Source: Vibrio tarriae (GTDB lineage Bacteria > Pseudomonadota > Gammaproteobacteria > Enterobacterales > Vibrionaceae). Taken from it: 64,000 nucleotides of DNA. Both the position numbers and the translations under genes were made by a program. Shown piece by piece: positions 57,504 to 64,000 of this stretch; positions within the stretch are counted from its first letter, which is position 1, and each line of letters starts with the position of its first letter. A model generated the notes under the pieces. The model saw only the letters and a list, made by a program, of their open reading frames with translations. It ran no database searches and had not been told where the DNA came from. The stretch covers positions 2,108,001-2,172,000 of the forward strand of contig NZ_CP022353.1 of assembly GCF_002216685.1 (NCBI RefSeq), given 5' to 3'.

Positions 57504-58415
57504 CTATTGTGTCATTGCTTCGGCTTTCGCGCGCGCTAACTGCTCTTCACGGGCTTGTTGATAGATACGCCCTAGCTCAAGAAAAGCATAGCGATGCTCC
57601 ACATATTCATACACATTGAAGGAAATCGCGAGCTTATACAAAGAGAGAGCATGCGCCAGTTCTCCTTGCATTTGATAACGCTTACCAAGGTAGAAATAAG
57701 CCTCAGTGAGACGCTGTGCTAACAGCTCATTTTCTCGAGAGCCTGCAATAATGGCTTTGAATGCGACCTCTTCTGAGAGTTGATCCAGCATCAGTCCTAC
57801 CAGCACCCAGCCCCACTGTTCATCGTGCTGCTGATAGCGTTCAAGCAATTCTGTACGCGCTTTTGTCGGATCAATATCGCTTTCTATGATGTACAGCCAC
57901 AGCGCCCGGAATGGATCTTGTGGGTCTTGCTGATAGTGCTTACTGATCTCTTCGAGTGCCAGTTGTGGACGCTCGCCATAGTAAAGCGCGATGGCGCGAT
58001 TGCGCACGGCATACTCGTTACTAGGATCCAATTCTAACGTCGAATCGAAGGATTCATACGCGGCATCAAACTCGCCCGCTTCGGTGTAATACACCCCTAG
58101 CAAGTTAAATACATCGGGCTGCGCAGGGTTAATCGAGAGCGATTGAGTAAAATCGAGCCGAGCCAAATCACGTAAACCGACACTGTCGTAATAATTGCCA
58201 CGTTCGAACAGCATTTTAGCGCGTATCTCAGGCTCAAGATCCGTACGCTGTAATAATTGGCTCAAGCGGGCGATTTGCACTTCTTGTTGAATCGACGCTT
58301 GCAGCGGTACCGCCATTGGCGGGTAAAGCCATTGGGTTGCAGATTCATTCTGCGTGGCACACCCTGACAGCAGAACCAATCCTATCACCGCTATCGGGAA
58401 TCGAAACCATTTCAC
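57504..58415 (-). CDS. nlpI: Lipoprotein NlpI (TPR adaptor)
   Basis: Outer-membrane lipoprotein of 303 residues (E. coli 294). The signal peptide ends in a lipobox LLSGC with the lipidated Cys near residue 19; the next residue is Ala. Several TPR units follow: ERGNYYDSVGLRDLARLDF, NLLGVYYTEAGEFDAAYESF and YFYLGKRYQMQGELAHALSLY. In E. coli NlpI is an adaptor for murein endopeptidases and the protease Prc. It starts with GTG at 58415 after AGGAG. It follows pnp as in E. coli, but a terminator lies between them. Confidence 0.93.
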   Translation of the reverse strand: MKWFRFPIAVIGLVLLSGCATQNESATQWLYPPMAVPLQASIQQEVQIARLSQLLQRTDLEPEIRAKMLFERGNYYDSVGLRDLARLDFTQSLSINPAQPDVFNLLGVYYTEAGEFDAAYESFDSTLELDPSNEYAVRNRAIALYYGERPQLALEEISKHYQQDPQDPFRALWLYIIESDIDPTKARTELLERYQQHDEQWGWVLVGLMLDQLSEEVAFKAIIAGSRENELLAQRLTEAYFYLGKRYQMQGELAHALSLYKLAISFNVYEYVEHRYAFLELGRIYQQAREEQLARAKAEAMTQ

Positions 58416-58442
58416 TCATCATACTCCTGTGGGATTTCGCAT

Positions 58443-58470
58443 AAAAAAGGGAGCGAATAACGCTCCCTTT
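58443..58470 (-). terminator. Intrinsic terminator after pnp
   Basis: On the minus strand AAAGGGAGCG and CGCTCCCTTT pair around TTATT, followed by TTT. It lies between pnp and nlpI; some read-through would be needed if nlpI lacks its own promoter. Confidence 0.85.
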
Positions 58471-58530
58471 ATAGCACGCTTTTATTATGAAAAGTAAAAG
58501 CCGTGTTGTTTTTGCTCCAGCAACGGAAAA

Positions 58531-60657
58531 TTATTCCGCTTGTGGTGCCACTTCTGCTGCTGCATCAGAAGTTTCAACCGCTTCTTTCATGCTTAGACGT
58601 ACACGGCCTTGGCGGTCGATTTCCAGCACTTTAACTTGAACTTCTTGGCCTTCAGTCAGGTAGTCTGACACTTTCTCTACGCGCTTGTCAGCGATTTGAG
58701 AGATGTGTACTAGACCATCTTTACCAGGAAGAATCGTGACAAACGCACCAAAGTCTGCCAAACGAGCTACTTTACCAGTGTAGATCACGCCCACTTCAAC
58801 TTCAGCGGTGATCTCTTGAATACGGCGGATCGCTTCTTTCGCTTGATCGCCGTCAGTCGCAGCAATCTTGATCGTGCCATCATCTTCGATCTCGATGGTG
58901 GTACCCGTTTCTTCCGTCAACTGACGAATCACCGCACCACCTTTACCGATCACATCTTTGATCTTCTCAACGCTGATCTTCATCGTGTGGATACGTGGCG
59001 CAAATTCAGAGATATCGCTACGCGCTGCAGAGATCGCTTGATCCATCACAGACAGAATGTGTAGACGAGCGCCTTTCGCTTGGTTCAGAGCGATTTGCAT
59101 GATCTCTTTGGTGATGCCTTCGATCTTGATGTCCATCTGCAGTGCAGTGACACCTGTCGCGGTACCCGCAACTTTAAAGTCCATATCGCCAAGGTGGTCT
59201 TCATCACCTAAGATGTCAGATAGAACCACGAAATCATTTTCTTCTTTCACCAGACCCATTGCGATACCCGCAACAGAAGCCTTGATTGGAACACCGGCAT
59301 CCATCAGAGCAAGAGATGAACCACACACAGAAGCCATTGAAGATGAACCGTTAGATTCAGTGATTTCAGAAACGACACGTACTGTGTATGGGAACTCTTC
59401 TGCAGATGGCATAACCGCGGCAATACCACGCTTCGCTAAACGGCCGTGACCGATTTCGCGACGCTTAGGAGAACCCACAAAACCCGTTTCACCCACACAG
59501 TATGGAGGGAAGTTGTAGTGCAGTAGGAAGTGATCTTTCTTCTCGCCAGTCAGCTCATCGATGATTTGTGCATCACGTTGAGTACCCAGCGTTGCCGTAA
59601 CCAGAGCCTGAGTTTCGCCACGCGTGAACAGAGCAGAGCCGTGAGTACGTGGCAGAACGCCAGTACGAACGTCCAAAGCACGAACCATGTCTTTTTCACG
59701 GCCATCAATACGCGGGTTACCCGCGATGATGCTGCGACGAACAACGGTTTTTTCCAGATCGTGGAAAATGGTGTGAATTTCTTTGGTATCTAAAGCTTCG
59801 TTTTCAGCCAGCAGAGCCGCCGTCACTTCTGCACTGATTTCATGGATACGATCATAGCGCGCCATTTTCTCAGTGATTTGGTACGCTTCCACCAAACGTG
59901 TTTCTGCCAGAGCAGCGACTTTCGCTTTCAGCTCAGTGTTCTCGGCTGGTGCAACCCATTCCCATGCAGGTGTTGCCACTTCCGCTGCGAATTCATTGAT
60001 TGCTTTGATCACGGCTTGTTGTTGATCGTGACCAAACACAACGGCAGCCAGCATCTCTTCTTCAGTCAGAATTTGTGCTTCTGATTCCACCATCAGTACT
60101 GCGTTGTCAGTACCCGCAACCACCAGATCCAAACGAGACTGTTTCAGCTCTTTTTCACTTGGGTTCAGAACCAACTGACCATCAATGTGACCTACGCGAG
60201 CCGCACCGATTGGACCATTGAATGGGAGTCCAGAAATCGCCAGTGCTGCAGAAGTACCGATCATAGAGATGATGTCAGGTTGCACGTCTGGGTTTACTGA
60301 AACCACAGTCGCGATCACTTGCACTTCGTTAGTGAAACCATCAGGGAACAGCGGACGAATTGGGCGGTCAATCAGACGAGCAGTCAGCGTTTCGCCTTCA
60401 GAAGGACGACCTTCGCGCTTAAAGAAACCACCAGGGATTTTACCTGCCGCGTAAGTACGCTCTTGGTAGTTTACGGTCAATGGGAAGAAATCTTGGCCCA
60501 CTACCGCTTCTTTCTTACCGACTACAGAGACAAACACCGCAGTGTCATCCATGGTAGCCATTACTGCTGCCGTTGCTTGGCGAGCCATTACGCCCGTTTC
60601 GAGAGTAACGGTGTGGTTACCGTACTGAAACGTTTTTACTACTGGTTTTTCGAACAT
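58531..60657 (-). CDS. pnp: Polynucleotide phosphorylase Pnp
   Basis: 3'-5' phosphorolytic exoribonuclease and degradosome part. The 708-residue protein has two RNase PH domains (about 1-230 and 310-545; [19 protein letters not shown] and [13 protein letters not shown]), a KH domain with [16 protein letters not shown] near 560, and an S1 domain with [18 protein letters not shown] near 620-690. The ATG at 60657 is preceded by AAGGAATATTC. A long leader with hairpins and three tandem repeats separates it from rpsO. E. coli pnp represses itself through RNase III cleavage of the leader, and a similar control is plausible. Confidence 0.97.
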   Translation of the reverse strand: MFEKPVVKTFQYGNHTVTLETGVMARQATAAVMATMDDTAVFVSVVGKKEAVVGQDFFPLTVNYQERTYAAGKIPGGFFKREGRPSEGETLTARLIDRPIRPLFPDGFTNEVQVIATVVSVNPDVQPDIISMIGTSAALAISGLPFNGPIGAARVGHIDGQLVLNPSEKELKQSRLDLVVAGTDNAVLMVESEAQILTEEEMLAAVVFGHDQQQAVIKAINEFAAEVATPAWEWVAPAENTELKAKVAALAETRLVEAYQITEKMARYDRIHEISAEVTAALLAENEALDTKEIHTIFHDLEKTVVRRSIIAGNPRIDGREKDMVRALDVRTGVLPRTHGSALFTRGETQALVTATLGTQRDAQIIDELTGEKKDHFLLHYNFPPYCVGETGFVGSPKRREIGHGRLAKRGIAAVMPSAEEFPYTVRVVSEITESNGSSSMASVCGSSLALMDAGVPIKASVAGIAMGLVKEENDFVVLSDILGDEDHLGDMDFKVAGTATGVTALQMDIKIEGITKEIMQIALNQAKGARLHILSVMDQAISAARSDISEFAPRIHTMKISVEKIKDVIGKGGAVIRQLTEETGTTIEIEDDGTIKIAATDGDQAKEAIRRIQEITAEVEVGVIYTGKVARLADFGAFVTILPGKDGLVHISQIADKRVEKVSDYLTEGQEVQVKVLEIDRQGRVRLSMKEAVETSDAAAEVAPQAE

Positions 60658-60766
60658 GAATATTCCTTATTCTCAGGACAAGCCTGAAATCAAATCATCA
60701 ATACTCAGAGCACTACTAATCGCGACTAGTAAAAATAGACTGACAACTTGGGAATACGTTCGAGAA

Positions 60767-60833
60767 ACAATCGGTTTTAATGGCGATCTGTTTTTAAGAG
60801 CGATCTATTTGTAAGAGCAATCTGTTTTTAATA
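60767..60833 (-). repeat. Tandem 17-bp repeats in the pnp leader
   Basis: Three head-to-tail copies on the plus strand: GCGATCTGTTTTTAAGA (60783-60799), GCGATCTATTTGTAAGA (60800-60816) and GCAATCTGTTTTTAATA (60817-60833). A degenerate 16-bp fourth copy, ACAATCGGTTTTAATG, sits at 60767-60782. They lie 110-176 bases upstream of the pnp start in its untranslated leader. Confidence 0.8.
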
Positions 60834-60837
60834 GCCG

Positions 60838-60906
60838 CGACCTTTTGGTCGACTACGGTGACTGTAATGCCATGAGCACAAACTTGTTCAGCCACGTAGA
60901 CTGAAC
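60838..60906 (-). other. pnp leader stem-loops
   Basis: Two hairpins in the pnp leader: CGACC-AAAA-GGTCG (about 60838-60852) and GTTCAG...CTGAAC (60886-60906, 9-nt loop). The E. coli pnp leader hairpin is cut by RNase III for autoregulation. Whether these are the equivalent needs structure mapping. A -10-like TATACT lies just upstream near 60917. Confidence 0.4.
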
Positions 60907-60967
60907 GGCGGATAGTATAAACTACTTAGAGGAAGGATAGCTAATTTAGAGTGCAAATTTAGCCTGC

Positions 60968-60993
60968 AAAAAAGGGGCTTACGCCCCTTTTTG
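60968..60993 (-). terminator. Intrinsic terminator after rpsO
   Basis: On the minus strand AAAAAGGGGC and GCCCCTTTTTT pair around GTAA with a T-run. It matches the terminator between rpsO and pnp known in E. coli. Confidence 0.88.
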
Positions 60994-61019
60994 TACAAAC
61001 TGTGCTTTGCAGCGACGAA

Positions 61020-61289
61020 TTAACGACGCAGGCCTAGACGTTTGATCAGATCTTGGTAACGAGACAGATCTTTACCTTTCAGGTAGTCCAGCAGTTTACG
61101 ACGGCTTGAAACCATACGTAGCAGACCACGACGGCTATGGTGATCGCCTTTATGTGCTTGGAAGTGACCTTGCAGGTGGTTGATAGAAGCAGTCAGCAGT
61201 GCTACTTGTACTTCTGGTGAACCAGTGTCATTTTCACAACGTGCGTATTCAGCAACGATTGCTGCTTTAGTTTCTGCATTCAGAGACAT
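61020..61289 (-). CDS. rpsO: Ribosomal protein S15
   Basis: Primary 16S rRNA-binding protein of the small subunit, 89 residues, the same as E. coli. It starts [20 protein letters not shown] and carries the central [23 protein letters not shown] that contacts rRNA. AGGAGAG precedes the ATG. It lies between truB and pnp, with a 141-base gap after it from truB in which its promoter should lie. S15 represses its own translation in E. coli. Confidence 0.97.
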   Translation of the reverse strand: MSLNAETKAAIVAEYARCENDTGSPEVQVALLTASINHLQGHFQAHKGDHHSRRGLLRMVSSRRKLLDYLKGKDLSRYQDLIKRLGLRR

Positions 61290-61430
61290 AATTCTCTCCT
61301 AAAGAGTTTGAGGTTTAAGTTTGTGTCAGCCAATCTCTGATTCAGCCGACACGAGAAGCGCGAATTATAGGGAATAATCCTGACTCGCACAAGCGGAATG
61401 TCTCGCCATCAAACGAGCCATCCAGCGGGT

Positions 61431-62369
61431 TTATTCGCAGTAAACGACTAAGCGTTTCGGCGCGACCTTACCGTTATCGTCAATCTCGCCAACGCCAAGG
61501 AATAGCTTCTGCTCACCGCCAGTAATGCGCACCATACCGTCGGATGGTGCACCCGAAACCTGTACTGCTTGCCCATGCTGAATAAGTGTCATCAGTTCTG
61601 GGATCACATTGACTTCGGGTAAAGCTTCCACGGCAGTATCCATCGGCAGTAATAGCGGATCGAGAACGTCCGCCACCGCTTTTTCGTCACGATGGGCTTG
61701 TTCAACCAGAGCGTTGAGTTGCTCTAGCGTCACCATTCGCTCATACGGATAGTTAGCGACACCGACACGGCGCAGCATGGTCACATGTGCTCCACAACCC
61801 AGCATTTCACCCAGATCATCAACTATGGTTCGAATATAAGTGCCTTTCGAGCAGTGTACTTCCATCTCCACTTCATCACCTTCAAAGCGATGCAGCTCAA
61901 TTTCATACACAGTGATTTTGCGCGCTTCACGCGGCACTTCAATGCCCTGACGGGCGTATTCGTAGAGTGGACGACCTTGGTATTTCAACGCTGAAAACAT
62001 GGATGGAACTTGATCAGTTTCACCGCGAAACTTGGCGATACAGGCCTGCAGCGTATCGAGATCCACGTGAACAGGACGCGTTTGTACCACTTGACCATCA
62101 GAATCTGAGGTGTCGGTACGTTCACCCAATTTGGCGATAACTCGATAACGTTTATCAGAATCGAGCAAAAATTGGGAAAACTTAGTGGCTTCACCAAGGC
62201 AGATTGGCAACATGCCCGTCGCCAGAGGATCAAGCGCGCCAGTATGTCCCGCTTTTTCAGCGCCATAGAGGCGTTTAACCTTTTGCAAAGCGTCGTTGGA
62301 AGAGATACCTGTCGGCTTATCCAACAGAATCACACCGTGGATAACCCGACCTTTACGTCGACGAGCCAT
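61431..62369 (-). CDS. truB: tRNA pseudouridine-55 synthase TruB
   Basis: Makes pseudouridine 55 in the T-loop of tRNAs. The 312-residue protein has the catalytic Asp motif [19 protein letters not shown] (Asp near 48), [14 protein letters not shown] at the N-terminus, [19 protein letters not shown] and a C-terminal PUA-like part. The ATG at 62369 shares one base with the rbfA stop (TAATG), so the two are translationally coupled. Part of the infB-rbfA-truB-rpsO-pnp block. Confidence 0.96.
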   Translation of the reverse strand: MARRRKGRVIHGVILLDKPTGISSNDALQKVKRLYGAEKAGHTGALDPLATGMLPICLGEATKFSQFLLDSDKRYRVIAKLGERTDTSDSDGQVVQTRPVHVDLDTLQACIAKFRGETDQVPSMFSALKYQGRPLYEYARQGIEVPREARKITVYEIELHRFEGDEVEMEVHCSKGTYIRTIVDDLGEMLGCGAHVTMLRRVGVANYPYERMVTLEQLNALVEQAHRDEKAVADVLDPLLLPMDTAVEALPEVNVIPELMTLIQHGQAVQVSGAPSDGMVRITGGEQKLFLGVGEIDDNGKVAPKRLVVYCE

Positions 62370-62767
62370 TACGCTTCGTCCTCATCACGACCCGCTTCAT
62401 GCTTGCGGCGCTTATCGCTATTGACCACTTCGGTAACAAGGTTTGACATGCGCATACCTTCAACCAAGGTGTTGTCGTAGTAGAAGCGAACTTCTGGCGT
62501 CAAACGTAAACGAATTTGTTTGCCTAGCATCATGCGGATCTGCACTTCGTGCTCACGCAATGCTTCTAAGCAAGACTCTGGGGTTTGCTCACCGATGCAC
62601 AAGAAGGTCACGAAGACTTTGGCGTAAGCCAAATCACGTGATACTTCTACATCAGAGATAGTCACCATACCTAAGCGAGAATCACGCACTTCACGTTGCA
62701 GGATCATCGCCAGTTCTTTTTGTAATTGCTGTGCCACACGTTGTGTACGGCTAAATTCTTTCGGCAT
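62369..62767 (-). CDS. rbfA: 30S ribosome-binding factor RbfA
   Basis: Cold-shock factor needed for 16S rRNA 5' end maturation. The 132-residue protein starts [20 protein letters not shown], close to the E. coli N-terminus, and has the KH-like fold with [20 protein letters not shown]. The open frame extends to GTG 62779, but I chose the ATG at 62767 because it aligns with the family start. A G/C-rich hairpin lies 24 bases upstream. Confidence 0.95.
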   Translation of the reverse strand: MPKEFSRTQRVAQQLQKELAMILQREVRDSRLGMVTISDVEVSRDLAYAKVFVTFLCIGEQTPESCLEALREHEVQIRMMLGKQIRLRLTPEVRFYYDNTLVEGMRMSNLVTEVVNSDKRRKHEAGRDEDEA

Positions 62768-62790
62768 ATCGTTTCTCACTGATAGAAAGA

Positions 62791-62820
62791 ATGGGGGGAT
62801 GGTCTTGGCCAGCCCCCCAT
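62791..62820 (-). other. G/C-rich stem-loop between infB and rbfA
   Basis: ATGGGGGG and CCCCCCAT form a perfect 8-bp stem around a 14-nt loop, with a further GG/CC pairing inside. On the minus strand no full T-run follows (CATTCTTTC), so it is not a standard terminator. It could be a processing or attenuation structure before the rbfA ribosome site. Confidence 0.5.
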
Positions 62821-62868
62821 GGTGTATTCAACAACCTATATTGCCTTGATTAATGCAACAGTAGTTGA

Positions 62869-64000
62869 TTAGTCGATGGTACGTTGGATTTCGATCGTTT
62901 CGAATACTTCGATCTGGTCACCGACGCGAACATCATTATAGTTCTTAACGCCGATACCACACTCGTAACCATTCTTCACTTCTGCAACGTCATCTTTGAA
63001 GCGACGTAGCGATTCCAGTTCGCCTTCATAGATAACTACGTTATCACGCAGAACGCGGATTGGAGCATTACGTTTGATCACACCTTCAGTGACCATACAG
63101 CCTGCAATCGCACCCAGTTTCGGTGACTTAAATACGTCACGAACTTCCGCCAGACCGATGATCTCTTGTTTGAACTCAGGAGACAGCATACCGCTCATCG
63201 CCTGTTTCACTTCATCGATCAATTGGTAAATGATGGAGTAGTAACGCAGATCGATGTTTTCAGCTTCAATCATACGGCGAGCTGACGCATCAGCACGTAC
63301 GTTAAAGCCAACCACGATAGCGTTAGAAGCAGCCGCCAGAACCGCATCCGTTTCAGTAATACCACCGACACCAGAGCCGACGATATTGACTTTCACTTCT
63401 TCTGTCGAAAGTCTGGTCAACGAGTCCGCAATCGCTTCAACTGAACCTTGTACGTCTGCTTTCAGTACAATGTTCAGCTCAGCCACATCACCTGCAGTCA
63501 TGTTAGAGAACATGTTCTCCAGCTTAGACTTCTGCTGACGCGCCAGTTTCACTTCGCGGAACTTACCTGCACGGTAGTTAGCCACTTCACGCGCTTTACG
63601 CTCATCACGAACCACTGTCGCTTCATCACCCGCCGCAGGAACACCTGACAGGCCGAGGATTTCAACAGGGATTGATGGGCCCGCTTCTTCAACTTCGTTA
63701 CCAACTTCATCACGCATCGCACGAACGCGGCCATATTCTTGACCACACAGAACAATATCGCCCTTACGCAGAGTACCAGATTGAACAAGTACAGTAGCTA
63801 CAGGACCACGACCTTTATCCAGACGTGATTCAATCACCACACCAGACGCCATACCTTCTTTTACTGCTTTCAGTTCGAGAACTTCGGCTTGAAGCAGAAT
63901 GGCTTCCAATAGACCGTCGATGTTAGTACCTTGTTTCGCAGAGATGTGAACGAACATGTTGTCACCGCCCCACTCTTCAGGCATAACATTGTACTGCGAT
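62869..64000 (-). CDS. infB: Translation initiation factor IF-2, C-terminal part
   Basis: Partial gene: the 5' part, including most of the GTP-binding domain, lies beyond the right edge. The visible 377 codons start in [14 protein letters not shown] and run through [20 protein letters not shown] (end of the G domain, SAK motif), domain II, domain III and the fMet-tRNA-binding C2 domain, ending [20 protein letters not shown]. An internal ATG at 63984 is not the start. infB heads the conserved infB-rbfA-truB-rpsO-pnp block. Confidence 0.96.
   Translation of the reverse strand, partial: SQYNVMPEEWGGDNMFVHISAKQGTNIDGLLEAILLQAEVLELKAVKEGMASGVVIESRLDKGRGPVATVLVQSGTLRKGDIVLCGQEYGRVRAMRDEVGNEVEEAGPSIPVEILGLSGVPAAGDEATVVRDERKAREVANYRAGKFREVKLARQQKSKLENMFSNMTAGDVAELNIVLKADVQGSVEAIADSLTRLSTEEVKVNIVGSGVGGITETDAVLAAASNAIVVGFNVRADASARRMIEAENIDLRYYSIIYQLIDEVKQAMSGMLSPEFKQEIIGLAEVRDVFKSPKLGAIAGCMVTEGVIKRNAPIRVLRDNVVIYEGELESLRRFKDDVAEVKNGYECGIGVKNYNDVRVGDQIEVFETIEIQRTID

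Overview
The window reads as one uninterrupted piece of a Vibrio cholerae chromosome, most likely chromosome I. I base this on recognisable VpsR, HlyU, RocS and Na+/phosphate NptA proteins combined with gene blocks shared by gammaproteobacteria (slt-trpR-yjjX, aroF-tyrA, murJ-ribF-ileS-lspA-fkpB-ispH, rppH-ptsP-lgt-thyA, infB-rbfA-truB-rpsO-pnp-nlpI). Coding density is high, intrinsic terminators are clear, and there is no insertion sequence, prophage, integron repeat or CRISPR array. Most genes lie on the minus strand.

Layout. Bases 1-2.6 kb: end of yjjX facing trpR-slt, with a trp operator and promoter in front of trpR. 2.9-5.1 kb: ettA and a PilZ c-di-GMP receptor. 5.2-7.4 kb: aroF-tyrA behind three TyrR boxes. 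7.6-10 kb: a BtsS/BtsR-type (LytS/LytTR) two-component system. 10-13.2 kb: the peptidoglycan recycling genes nagZ, anmK and murQ. 13.2-17.2 kb: a CPA1 antiporter with an RCK domain, a small lipoprotein and a short CstA-family transporter preceded by six LytTR-type half-sites at exact 20-bp spacing. 17.2-25.4 kb: the ispH-to-murJ block and divergent rpsT. 25.4-28.4 kb: hlyU, nhaR, nptA. 28.5-36.7 kb: thyA, lgt, a TSUP permease, ptsP and rppH, then a 630-bp gap rich in DnaA boxes (a probable DARS2 equivalent), mutH, tas and small proteins. 37-45 kb: vpsR, lysS, prfB (programmed frameshift), brnQ, trmN, srmB. 45-55.6 kb: prfC, two GGDEF-EAL proteins, rimI-holD, yhbS, ubiT (frameshifted at an A9 run) and ubiUV. 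55.6-57.4 kb: a MATE pump with its MarR repressor and operator. 57.5-64 kb: nlpI, pnp, rpsO, truB, rbfA and the 3' part of infB.

Themes. The window holds four parts of biofilm and c-di-GMP control: VpsR, RocS, a second GGDEF-EAL protein and a PilZ protein. It also holds the oxygen-independent ubiquinone trio UbiT/U/V, split by rocS, and a pyruvate-type sensing pair whose likely target transporter lies 6 kb away. The best leads for new biology are the six-site array before the CstA transporter, the DnaA-box/IHF region between rppH and mutH, and the homopolymer frameshift in ubiT.
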